Source of the DNA: Pseudomonas sp. dw_358
GTDB taxonomy: Bacteria; Pseudomonadota; Gammaproteobacteria; Pseudomonadales; Pseudomonadaceae
DNA: 64,000 nt
Direction: 5' to 3'
NCBI RefSeq assembly: GCF_018449655.1
Contig: NZ_JAAVUX010000002.1
Location: 310,001-374,000, forward strand
Shown: positions 56,217 to 64,000 of the stretch, piece after piece
How positions within the stretch are numbered: position 1 is the first letter of the stretch
Layout of the letters: each line of letters begins with the position of its first letter
Notes under the pieces: model-generated
Told to the model about the DNA's origin: nothing
Database searches by the model: none
What the model saw: only the letters and a program-made list of their open reading frames with translations
Translations under genes and position numbers: made by a program

Positions 56217-56405
56217 CTATAAAGGACGCGACATGACCTGCTTTATCCGAACAGACTGATTCTTGAAATAGCTGAGTAACGAAGTTCGTCATTTGAACTT
56301 CGATGGCGTCCTGCGCCTCGGCTTTAGCGAAATGCCCAAGACCGCGAACATGCCTGAATGTTTGTGCGGACGCGTATTGCCCTTTACATTGGCGAGGGAG
56401 TTTTA

Positions 56406-57239
56406 ATGAACGACGCGGTAAAAAACAAGCCACCGGCTTTTCCATTATCGGGTGACACCTCGGCGCCATGGCCGCGTATTCCGTTTGTTCAGAATACGTC
56501 CCGGCCCGGGACACTAAAGAAACAACAGGTGTTGTTGTTAGTGGCTGTTTCAGTGTTACTTCATGGCGGCGCCTGGTGGGCAATGCAGCATGCCAAGGCG
56601 CCCGTGCCGGAGGTAGTGCCCCAGGTGCCGGAGATGACCGTCGAGCTGACCAGCCCAACGCCGCCTTCACCTGAACCGCCGCCGCCGGAGCCGCCACCGC
56701 CTCCGCCACCGCCGCCACCGCCCCCTCCTCCACCAGCGCCCGAGGAAGACCCGGACGCGCTCAAACCACCGCCCAAACCGGTGGAAAAGAAGGTCGAGCG
56801 CCCCAAACCGGTGCCCAAGCCGCAGCCGGTGAAAAAGCCGACACCGCCGACGCCGCCCAAGCAGGTTGCGACGCCAACCCCTGCCGCACCGACGCCACCA
56901 GCACCGCCCAGCGCTGCGCCGCCCGCACCGGCCGCAGCACCGGAACCCGTGAAGGAGACGGCCGCGGTGTCCGGACTCGCCAGCCTGGGCAACCCGCCGC
57001 CGGAGTATCCGTCGCTGGCCTTGCGCCGCAGCTGGGAAGGCACGGTGGTGTTGCGCATCAAGGTGCTGGCCAACGGTCGGGCCGGTGAGGTGGAAGTCAC
57101 CAAATCCAGCGGCAAGCCGCAACTGGACGAGGCCGCCGTGGACGCGGTGCGCAACTGGAAATTCATTCCGGCCAAGCGCGGTGACACGCCCATTGAGGGC
57201 TACGCCACCCAGACCATCAGTTTCAAGTTGCCGCAGTAA
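56406..57239 (+). CDS. tonB: TonB energy-transducing protein
   Basis: 277 residues: a cytoplasmic N-terminus of about 45 residues, one membrane helix (QQVLLLVAVSVLLHGGAWWA) with the conserved Ser and His, a long periplasmic Pro-rich spacer and the C-terminal TonB fold (PEYPSLALRRSWEGTVVLRI, then AVDAVRNWKFIPAKRG). The spacer contains 15 consecutive prolines (56691-56735), demanding EF-P for translation. GGAG precedes the ATG by five bases. First gene of tonB-exbB-exbD. Confidence 0.93.
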   Translation: MNDAVKNKPPAFPLSGDTSAPWPRIPFVQNTSRPGTLKKQQVLLLVAVSVLLHGGAWWAMQHAKAPVPEVVPQVPEMTVELTSPTPPSPEPPPPEPPPPPPPPPPPPPPPAPEEDPDALKPPPKPVEKKVERPKPVPKPQPVKKPTPPTPPKQVATPTPAAPTPPAPPSAAPPAPAAAPEPVKETAAVSGLASLGNPPPEYPSLALRRSWEGTVVLRIKVLANGRAGEVEVTKSSGKPQLDEAAVDAVRNWKFIPAKRGDTPIEGYATQTISFKLPQ

Positions 57240-57290
57240 CGGAACGCGCTAACGCACCCAACACATTTGAACGTTTTACGAGGTATCGCC

Positions 57291-57998
57291 ATGAACGCAT
57301 CCATGTCCGCAATGATTGTTCCCGGGGTTCTCTGGGCCCTCGTGGTTTTCTCCGTCCTGAGCTGGGGCCTGCTGCTGGTCAAGTCCGCCCAATACCTGCG
57401 CCTGAAATCGCAGAACCGGCACTTCACTAAAGCGTTCTGGGCGGCCCCCGACCTGCTCACGGCCGCCGAGCACTCGGGCCAATACCCCGGCGCGCTGGCG
57501 CGCATCGCCAACAGCGGCTTCGAGGCCATGGCCACCGAAGACACCCCACGCACCGCCCAGCAACTGGCCCACACCATCAACCGCCAGGACCGCCTGGAGC
57601 GCAACCTGCGCCAGCAGATCCAGAAGGAGCGCCGCGCCCTCGAGGCCGGGCAGGCGATTCTCGCCAGTATCGGCAGCACCGCGCCCTTCATCGGTCTGTT
57701 CGGCACCGTGTGGGGGATCATGGAAGCCTTGCAGAGCATCGGTGCCAGCGGCTCGGCCAGCCTGGAAACAGTGGCCGGCCCCATCGGCCATGCGTTGATC
57801 GCCACCGGGGTGGGCATTGCCGTCGCCGTGCCGGCGGTGCTGATCTACAACTTTTTCCTGCGCCGCCTGAAGCTGGCCATGGCTGACATGGACGACTTCG
57901 CCCACGACTTCGACAGCCTCGCCCAGCGCAGTGCCTTCGCCGTGACCCGCGAGCCCATCGCGCACAAACAAGCCCACTCCGTACGGGAGGCGAGCTGA
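57291..57998 (+). CDS. exbB: ExbB proton-channel subunit
   Basis: 235 residues, three membrane helices of the MotA/TolQ/ExbB family (IVPGVLWALVVFSVLSWGLL, SIGSTAPFIGLFGTVWGIME, ALIATGVGIAVAVPAVLIYN). GLFGTVWGIMEAL is the family signature. GAGGT precedes the ATG at 57291. With ExbD it uses the proton gradient to energise TonB. Confidence 0.94.
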   Translation: MNASMSAMIVPGVLWALVVFSVLSWGLLLVKSAQYLRLKSQNRHFTKAFWAAPDLLTAAEHSGQYPGALARIANSGFEAMATEDTPRTAQQLAHTINRQDRLERNLRQQIQKERRALEAGQAILASIGSTAPFIGLFGTVWGIMEALQSIGASGSASLETVAGPIGHALIATGVGIAVAVPAVLIYNFFLRRLKLAMADMDDFAHDFDSLAQRSAFAVTREPIAHKQAHSVREAS

Positions 57999-57999
57999 C

Positions 58000-58401
58000 A
58001 TGTCCTTTTCCACTCAAGACAGCGATGAAGTGCTCAGCGAAATGAACGTCACGCCGCTGGTGGACGTGATGCTCGTGCTGCTGGTGGTGTTCATCGTCAC
58101 CGCGCCGCTGATGACCAACGCCATCAAGGTCAACCTGCCCAAGACCGACGCCGTGGCCCCGGCCCAGAAGAAAGACCCGGTGGTCGTCAGTGTCGATCAG
58201 AACGGCAAGTTCTTCCTGGCCAAGAGCGAAGTCGCCCCCGAACTGCTGGAGAAAAGTCTGGAGGACGTCAAGGCCAAGGACCCGGACGTGCGGGTCCAGC
58301 TACAAGCCGACACCGCCGTGAACTATGGCCAGGTGGCCAAGGCCATGGCGTCCATCGAGCGCTCGGGCATCACCAAGATCTCGGTGATGACCACGCGTTG
58401 A
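58000..58401 (+). CDS. exbD: ExbD proton-channel subunit
   Basis: 133 residues, one N-terminal helix (NVTPLVDVMLVLLVVFIVTA) with the essential Asp in PLVDVMLVLL, and a periplasmic domain. Starts one base after the exbB stop; GGGAGG lies nine bases upstream. Confidence 0.94.
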   Translation: MSFSTQDSDEVLSEMNVTPLVDVMLVLLVVFIVTAPLMTNAIKVNLPKTDAVAPAQKKDPVVVSVDQNGKFFLAKSEVAPELLEKSLEDVKAKDPDVRVQLQADTAVNYGQVAKAMASIERSGITKISVMTTR

Positions 58402-58404
58402 GGC

Positions 58405-58436
58405 GCGGGCCTCTGGGGAGATAGAGAGAGGCCCGC
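58405..58436. terminator. Hairpin after exbD
   Basis: GCGGGCCTCT - 12 bases - AGAGGCCCGC, perfect 10-bp stem, three bases after the exbD stop. Without a T-tract it is more likely an attenuating or RNA-stabilising element between exbD and the receptor gene than a full terminator. Confidence 0.5.
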
Positions 58437-58613
58437 CCTGTAACACAGCCGTATTCAGCCATGTGGAGCCTGCCTGCTTTTTTCAAGCGGCGGCCCTGCA
58501 GGGGAGCGGCTTGCTTTGAAGAAGCAAAACGTCCGGGGCCGGCACGACCCATCCGGGCCAAAGAGGGCTCACAAGGCCATTTCAATAAACGTCTGAAAAA
58601 GTCGGAAATTACC

Positions 58614-61316
58614 ATGCTGATGAGTTTTCCAGGTTTCACCCTCAAGCCGCTGGTGGCCACCCTGCAACGGCATCGAATGGTGCCGCTGTACGTCATGGCC
58701 ATGGGCATGGGCACCGTGCAGGCCGCCGAGCCCACTGATGACAGCAGCGCCACGGCGGCCGTGGTGGCACCGGCCACCACGCAGCTGCAAAAAGTCGAAG
58801 TGACCGGTTCCGCGATCCGTCGAGTGGATGCCGAGACCGCCGTGCCGATTACCATCCTGCGCACGGCCGATCTGGAGAAGCAGGGCGTCACCACCACGGC
58901 AGAGTTGATGCAGCGGGTTACCGGCAACAACTCCATCAGCAACTCCGCCGGTTCCGTGGGGAATGCTACTGGCGGCGCCAGTTTCGCCGACATGCGTGGC
59001 ATCGGCGCGAACAAGACGCTGGTGCTGCTCAACGGCCGACGCCTGGCCAACAACGCCATGTCCGGGACCACCTCCCAGGGCGGTGCGGTGGATTTGAACA
59101 TGATCCCCTTTGCCGCCATCGATCGCGTGGAGGTCCTGCGCGACGGCGCCTCGGCCCTCTACGGCACCGATGCCATCGGCGGGGTGATCAACTTCATCAC
59201 CAAGAAATCCCTCACCGACGGCACCCTCACCCTGGGCGGCGACAACCCCACCCACAGCGGCGGTGGCGGCAGTGGCGACATGAGCGCCAGCTGGGGCTTC
59301 GGCGACATGGACAAGGACCGCTTCAACGTCATGGGCGTGTTCAACTACCGCAAGCAGCAGGCCCTCAACGCCAACGACCGCAGCTTCGACCAGGACTACG
59401 TGCCCGGCCGTGGCCTGGACAACACCTCAGGGACTTCTTTCCCGGCCAACTACAGCCAGGGCGACAATGCCGCCAACCCACTGGGCCCGGCCTGTACCGG
59501 GGCCAACCAGATCGCCAGCAATGGTGTGTGCCGCTACAGCACGCGCAACTCCATCAACCTGCTGCCACAGACCGAAGCCACCTCGTTCTTCGGCAAGGCC
59601 AGCGGCAAGATTGCTGACGACCACAACGTCAGTCTGGAATATTTCTGGTCGCGCAACGACAACACCACGACCGTCGCGCCCGCGCCACTGACCGGCCTGA
59701 GCCTGTCGCCCAGCTCGCCCTACTACCCCGGCAACGGCATCACCCCGCTGCCCACCAACTTCGCCCTCGACCCCACTCAACCGGTGGGCGTCAACTGGCG
59801 TGAAACCGCGGCCGGCGATCGCGAAGAGAAAGATCAGAACACCAGCCAGCGTCTGTTGCTGACCTTCGACGGCACCGTCGGCGGCTGGGACTACAACGTC
59901 GGCGCCGGCTACAACCAGAATCAGGTGTACAACAATGTCATTGGCGGTTACGCCAGCGATTCGGCGCTCATCTCGGGCCTGAACAGCGGCCTGCTCAACC
60001 CGTTCGGCGCTCAGAGCGATGCCGGCCAGGCCTACATCGATGCCAACACCTACCACGGCAACTACGCCGTCTCCACCGGCCGCGTGGCCTCGCTGGATGG
60101 CAAGGTCACCCGCGAGATCGGTGACTGGTTCGGCGCCGGCCCTGTGGGCCTGGCCCTGGGTGGTGAATACCGACACGAGAATTTCCACGAGTCGGTGGAC
60201 GAGTTTGCCGGCGACCTGTCGAGCCTGGGGGTAGACCCCAACAGCGCCGTCGCCGGCACACGCAGCATCACCGCGCAGTATGGCGAAATCAACGTGCCGG
60301 TGTTCGAGAGCCTGGAACTGTCGGCGGCCGTACGCCACGACAAGTACAGTGACTTCGGCAGCACCACCAACCCGAAATACTCGTTCCGCTACCAGCCGTT
60401 CAAGCAACTGGTGATGCGCGGGGCCTACAGCGAAGGCTTTCGCGCCCCGTCGCTGTATGAGTTGAACAACCCCACCTACACCACCTTTACCCAGGGCAAC
60501 TACAACGACCCACGGCTGTGCACCGGCGGTAACCTGCAGGCTGGCGGCAACGGCGGTCGGGACTGCAATCAGCAGTTTCTCAACAGCACTGGCGGCAACA
60601 AGAGCCTGAGCCCGGAAACCGCGCGCAACGTCACTGCGGGGTTTGTCTATCAGCCGATGCGCAACCTCTCCATGGGCCTGGATTTCTGGTGGATCAAGGT
60701 CGCCGGGCAGATCGAGGAATTCCCCGAGTCCGAAGTGTTCGCCAACCCCGAGCTGTACAGCGACCGCATCGTGCGCGCCGCCGACGGGTCCATCGACCAC
60801 ATCGTCACCGGGCTGGCCAACCTCGGCAACCTGAAGACCAGCGGTATCGATGTCAGCACCAACTACCGTTTTCCGCAGACCGCCATCGGCCAGTTCGGCC
60901 TGGACCTGCAGGGTACGTATGTGACGCGCTATGACTACCAGCAGACCATCGGCGGCGCCTACACCGACCGCGTCGGCGACTTCCAGGGCTACGGCGTGGC
61001 CGCACGATGGAAGCACAACCTCACCGGCACCTGGAACTTCGGCGCGGCCCGCGCTTCGATCACCAACCGCTTCACCACCGGCTACAAGGACTATGACACC
61101 ACCACCAACGGCCGTGTGCCGTCGTACTCGCTGTGGGACCTGTCGGCGGGCTACACCTTCAGCAAAACCCTGGATGTGGACGTGGGCGTGAAGAACATCC
61201 TCAACCACGAACCGCCGTTCTCCAACCAGAACTACACCTTCCAGAGTGGCTACGACCCGCGCTACACCGACCCGCTGGGCCGCACCCTGTTCGCCAGGGC
61301 GACCTATCACTTCTGA
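58614..61316 (+). CDS. TonB-dependent outer-membrane receptor
   Basis: 900 residues. A signal region (MLMSFPGFTLKPLV... to VQAA near 38), a TonB-box-like QKVEVTGS, plug domain (AVPITILRTADLEKQGVTTT, GANKTLVLLNGRRLANNAM, IDRVEVLRDGASALYGTDAI, GGVINFITKK) and a barrel ending in ARATYHF. No N-terminal signalling domain. The start at 58614 has GGAA upstream. Adjacent to its own TonB-ExbBD and a YejA-type binding protein, so the ligand is likely peptide-like rather than a simple iron chelate; that is inference. Confidence 0.88.
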   Translation: MLMSFPGFTLKPLVATLQRHRMVPLYVMAMGMGTVQAAEPTDDSSATAAVVAPATTQLQKVEVTGSAIRRVDAETAVPITILRTADLEKQGVTTTAELMQRVTGNNSISNSAGSVGNATGGASFADMRGIGANKTLVLLNGRRLANNAMSGTTSQGGAVDLNMIPFAAIDRVEVLRDGASALYGTDAIGGVINFITKKSLTDGTLTLGGDNPTHSGGGGSGDMSASWGFGDMDKDRFNVMGVFNYRKQQALNANDRSFDQDYVPGRGLDNTSGTSFPANYSQGDNAANPLGPACTGANQIASNGVCRYSTRNSINLLPQTEATSFFGKASGKIADDHNVSLEYFWSRNDNTTTVAPAPLTGLSLSPSSPYYPGNGITPLPTNFALDPTQPVGVNWRETAAGDREEKDQNTSQRLLLTFDGTVGGWDYNVGAGYNQNQVYNNVIGGYASDSALISGLNSGLLNPFGAQSDAGQAYIDANTYHGNYAVSTGRVASLDGKVTREIGDWFGAGPVGLALGGEYRHENFHESVDEFAGDLSSLGVDPNSAVAGTRSITAQYGEINVPVFESLELSAAVRHDKYSDFGSTTNPKYSFRYQPFKQLVMRGAYSEGFRAPSLYELNNPTYTTFTQGNYNDPRLCTGGNLQAGGNGGRDCNQQFLNSTGGNKSLSPETARNVTAGFVYQPMRNLSMGLDFWWIKVAGQIEEFPESEVFANPELYSDRIVRAADGSIDHIVTGLANLGNLKTSGIDVSTNYRFPQTAIGQFGLDLQGTYVTRYDYQQTIGGAYTDRVGDFQGYGVAARWKHNLTGTWNFGAARASITNRFTTGYKDYDTTTNGRVPSYSLWDLSAGYTFSKTLDVDVGVKNILNHEPPFSNQNYTFQSGYDPRYTDPLGRTLFARATYHF

Positions 61317-61435
61317 TCCAAGGTCGACGGGCCCACTCCAGCCCGTTCGATTGCCTGCGACTCGCACCTCCGGCACCTGGCGTGCCGGAGGATTTTTGCA
61401 GGCTCCAGTGTCTCGCGCTTGAGGATCTGTCCCTT

Positions 61436-63310
61436 ATGCAACTGCCCCGAATCGCTGTGCTGCGCCTGTTGCTGGCCGCAGCGCTGTACCTGATGTTCGC
61501 GTCGGCCCAGGCCGCCCCCGTCACGGCCATGACCGTGTACGGCGAGGCGCCCAAGTATCCGCCCAACTTCCAGCATTTCGACTACGTCAATCCCGATGCC
61601 CCGAAAGGCGGCAGCCTGGCGCGGTCCTCCGAAGAAATCTCGCAGTTCAACTACCTCATGCCCTCGGTCGATCAGGGCACCGGTGTGGTTCAGGTCGACG
61701 CCTGGCTGTATTCGCCGCTGGCCTACCGCTCGCTGGACGAGCCCTACACCGTCTATGGCCTGGTAGCCGAGCGCATGGAACATGACCCGGACGGCATGTG
61801 GATGCGTTTCTACCTCGACCCACGCGCACGCTTTCACGACGGCACGCCCATCACCGCCGAGGACGTGGCGTTCACTTTTCATCTGCTGATGACCAAGGCC
61901 AGCCTGAGCTTCCGGGTGCTCTATGGCGACGTCCAGGACGTGGTGGTCGACGGCCCGCGCCAGGTGCGCTTCACCTTCAAGAACAACCTCAACCGCACCC
62001 TGCCGCTGGACCTGGCGGCCATGCGGGTGTTGCCCGAACACTACTGGAAAGACCATGATTTCGCCGGCGGCGGCGGTTTCACCCCGCCGTTGGGCAGCGG
62101 GCCGTATCGGATCAGCAAGGTCGACGCCGGGCGCAGCGTCACCTTCGAGCGGGTCAAGGACTGGTGGGCCAAGGACCTGCCGGTGAGCCGCGGGATGTAC
62201 AACTTCGACACCCTCACGGTGAATTTCTACGGCGACACCGAGGTGGCCCGGCAACTGCTCCAGGCCCAAGCCTTCGACTACAACCGCGAGTTCTCGTCCA
62301 GCGGCTACGTGGTGGGCTACCAAAGCCCGGTGCTGGCTGATGGGCGCCTGCAACAGGCGATCCTGGCCAAGCCGCGCCCGGTGGCGGCCCAAGGCTTTGT
62401 GTTCAACCTCAGTCGTCCGGTGTTTCAGGACCGACGCGTACGCCAGGCGCTGACCCTGCTGTGGGATTTCGACTGGGCCAACCAGCACATCATGCGCAGC
62501 TTCTACACGCGCCAGAGCAGCTATTTCCCCAAGAGCGACATGGCCGCCACGCAGCTGCCGGACGCTCAGGAGCGAGCGATTCTGGATCCCTTGCGTGGCA
62601 AGATCCCCGACGAGGTATTCACCCAGGTCTACCACTCGCCGAGCACCGACGGCAGCGGCAATATCCGCGACAAGCAACTGCAGGCGCTCAAGCTGCTGGC
62701 CGAGGCCGGCTGGCACCCGGACCATAACCGCCTGGTCAACGCCAAGGGCGAGCAATTGAAGTTCACCTTCCTCGACGGCCAGGGCGGTTTCGACCGGCTG
62801 GTGTTGCCGATGAAACGCGCGCTGGCGCAGATCGGCATCGACCTGCAGATGCGCCGCATCGACGGCGGCCAGTACAACAACCTGATGAACGCCCGCGACT
62901 ACGACATGATCGTGGTGACCTTTCCCCGCAGCGGCGACCCGATCATCTCCCCCGGCCGCGAGCTCTACAGCCTGTACGGCTCGGCCAGTGCCATGCAGCC
63001 GGGCAGCTCCAACTTCATGGTCCTCAAGGACCCCGCGGTGGACAGCCTCATCGATGGTTTGGTCAAGGCCACTACCCGCAACGACATGGTCCATTACGCC
63101 CGCGCCCTCGATCGGGTCCTGCAATGGGGCTACTACTCGATCCAGAACTACTACAGCGAAGGCACGCCCACGGTGTACCTCAACCGCTTCGGCATGCCCA
63201 AGGTCGCGCCCGCCTACGACGTCGGCCTGGACACCTGGTGGCAGGTCAGCGCCAAGCCCCTGACCAGCCTGCAAATGAGCGCTTTGGCGCAACACACCGA
63301 GGAGCATTGA
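61436..63310 (+). CDS. YejA-like periplasmic oligopeptide-binding protein
   Basis: 624 residues with a signal peptide ([20 protein letters not shown]). SBP family 5: [20 protein letters not shown], then [20 protein letters not shown] and EDVAFTF, which mark the YejA branch (microcin C and oligopeptide import). GAGGA precedes the ATG by about ten bases. Overlaps none but is followed after one base by the permease gene. Confidence 0.88.
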   Translation: MQLPRIAVLRLLLAAALYLMFASAQAAPVTAMTVYGEAPKYPPNFQHFDYVNPDAPKGGSLARSSEEISQFNYLMPSVDQGTGVVQVDAWLYSPLAYRSLDEPYTVYGLVAERMEHDPDGMWMRFYLDPRARFHDGTPITAEDVAFTFHLLMTKASLSFRVLYGDVQDVVVDGPRQVRFTFKNNLNRTLPLDLAAMRVLPEHYWKDHDFAGGGGFTPPLGSGPYRISKVDAGRSVTFERVKDWWAKDLPVSRGMYNFDTLTVNFYGDTEVARQLLQAQAFDYNREFSSSGYVVGYQSPVLADGRLQQAILAKPRPVAAQGFVFNLSRPVFQDRRVRQALTLLWDFDWANQHIMRSFYTRQSSYFPKSDMAATQLPDAQERAILDPLRGKIPDEVFTQVYHSPSTDGSGNIRDKQLQALKLLAEAGWHPDHNRLVNAKGEQLKFTFLDGQGGFDRLVLPMKRALAQIGIDLQMRRIDGGQYNNLMNARDYDMIVVTFPRSGDPIISPGRELYSLYGSASAMQPGSSNFMVLKDPAVDSLIDGLVKATTRNDMVHYARALDRVLQWGYYSIQNYYSEGTPTVYLNRFGMPKVAPAYDVGLDTWWQVSAKPLTSLQMSALAQHTEEH

Positions 63311-63311
63311 G

Positions 63312-64000
63312 ATGCTGCGTTATGTCTGTCGCCGCTTGCTGCTGATCATTCCCACCTTGCTGTGCATCCTGGTGGTCAATTTCGTCATCGTTCAAGCCGC
63401 ACCCGGCGGCCCGGTGGATCAAGCCATCGCGCGCCTCCAAGGGGCCGGTAAACAGGGCGTGGGCGGCGGTGGCGGGGAGATGGCCGGCGGCAGCGGCAGC
63501 CGCTCCAGCCAAGGCCTGGACCCAGCGCTGATCGAAGAGATCAAACACCACTACGGGTTCGACAAGCCGCTGCACGAACGCCTGTGGCTGATGCTCAGCC
63601 ACTACGCCCAGCTGGATTTCGGCAACAGCTTCTTTCGCGGCGCGCCGGTCACCCGGCTGATCGCGCAGAAGCTGCCGACCACGATTTCCCTCGGTCTGTG
63701 GGCGACCCTGATCACCTACCTGATTTCCATTCCCCTGGGCATCCGCAAGGCGGTCCATAACGGCACCCGCTTCGACGTCTGGACCAGTACCGCGATCATC
63801 GTCGGCTACGCCATGCCAGCGTTCCTGTTCGCCATTCTGTTGATCGTGGTGTTCGCCGGGGGCAGCTACGTCAGTTGGTTTCCGGTGCAGGGCCTGGTCT
63901 CCGAAGACTTCGACCAGCTCTCCACCCTGGGCAAAGTGGGTGACTACCTGTGGCACCTGGTGCTGCCGGTCAGTGCGCTGGTGATCGGCGGTTTCGCCAC
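63312..64000 (+). CDS. YejB-like ABC transporter permease, 3' end cut by window
   Basis: About 229 codons visible, from [20 protein letters not shown] through the YejB-type PGGPVDQ segment, a Gly-rich loop, [16 protein letters not shown] and [20 protein letters not shown]. The first inner-membrane subunit of the peptide ABC transporter; YejE and YejF homologues are expected beyond the right edge. GGAG lies nine bases before the ATG. Confidence 0.88.
   Translation, partial: MLRYVCRRLLLIIPTLLCILVVNFVIVQAAPGGPVDQAIARLQGAGKQGVGGGGGEMAGGSGSRSSQGLDPALIEEIKHHYGFDKPLHERLWLMLSHYAQLDFGNSFFRGAPVTRLIAQKLPTTISLGLWATLITYLISIPLGIRKAVHNGTRFDVWTSTAIIVGYAMPAFLFAILLIVVFAGGSYVSWFPVQGLVSEDFDQLSTLGKVGDYLWHLVLPVSALVIGGFA

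Larger units (their letters stand above)
55344..56405. other. 1-kb region upstream of tonB
   Basis: Mostly non-coding by appearance. It contains a possible 57-codon gene (55568-55741), an inverted repeat TGACTG-AC-CAGTCA (56003-56016), a perfect hairpin CAACCCTT - GAAAG - AAGGGTTG (56047-56067) and a tandem 10-mer (56197-56216). No Fur-box-like 19-mer was found. Frames antisense to tonB extend into it but are GC-rich shadows. Confidence 0.5.

Noticed and set aside
59427..63307. Long minus-strand frames over the receptor and YejA-like genes
   Set aside because: His/Gln/Val-rich antisense translations without motifs; the sense genes have signal peptides, family motifs and ribosome sites.

Overview
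The window is high-GC, densely coded chromosomal DNA of a Pseudomonas, most likely of the P. fluorescens/P. putida side of the genus. The evidence is the gene content and order: gbuR-gbuA with an NCS1 permease and a PA1414-type small gene, a PA3286-type ketosynthase beside hrpA and fadD1, a Pseudomonas-type arnBCADTEF-ugd operon, and an NrdA with two ATP cones under paired NrdR boxes. No rRNA, tRNA, complete insertion sequence or CRISPR array was seen.

Layout. 1-6.6 kb: DTW tRNA-modification gene (cut by the left edge), guanidinobutyrate catabolism (gbuR, gbuA, a SnoaL-like gene, an NCS1 permease), a 41-residue PA1414-like gene behind a four-copy direct repeat, and a second NCS1 permease. 6.8-18.2 kb: housekeeping genes (DUF2513-like protein, DEAD-box helicase, YbdG-type channel, EamA exporter, LysR regulator, alpha/beta hydrolase, periplasmic cyclophilin, ABC exporter, DUF482 acyltransferase-like protein, porin). 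18.4-28.6 kb: a delta-60 repeat protein, a FabH-like ketosynthase, hrpA, a wrecked glutamine-synthetase-like gene, fadD1 and a wrecked glycosyltransferase. 28.9-40.4 kb: an intact family-39 glycosyltransferase, the complete lipid A L-Ara4N operon and an Ais-like phosphatase. 40.5-49.3 kb: a FhuF-like reductase and nrdA/nrdB, separated by 3.3 kb of lower-GC accessory DNA. 49.5-53.4 kb: a small defence patch with McrB/McrC, a wrecked restriction endonuclease and a DUF6933-like gene. 53.7-64 kb: an MFS permease with a LysR remnant, then tonB-exbB-exbD, a TonB-dependent receptor and the start of a YejABEF-type peptide ABC transporter (cut by the right edge).

How the parts work together: gbuR/gbuA with the permease would take guanidino compounds to 4-aminobutyrate and urea; the arn operon builds and attaches 4-amino-4-deoxy-arabinose to lipid A (cationic peptide resistance); nrdA/nrdB make dNTPs under NrdR and probably DnaA; the 56-64 kb cluster looks like a dedicated two-membrane importer for a peptide-like ligand.

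The least ordinary parts are (i) the nrdA-nrdB insert, with an orphan YhfG-type antitoxin in front of a 14-codon fic stub and an unrecognised solenoid-like repeat protein; (ii) four genes that each keep their two ends but have lost their middle; (iii) the four-copy 16-bp-phased repeat upstream of the PA1414-like gene; and (iv) an McrB with no N-terminal DNA-binding domain and a roughly 110-residue insertion. Assignments rest on reading motifs and gene order; no database search was run.
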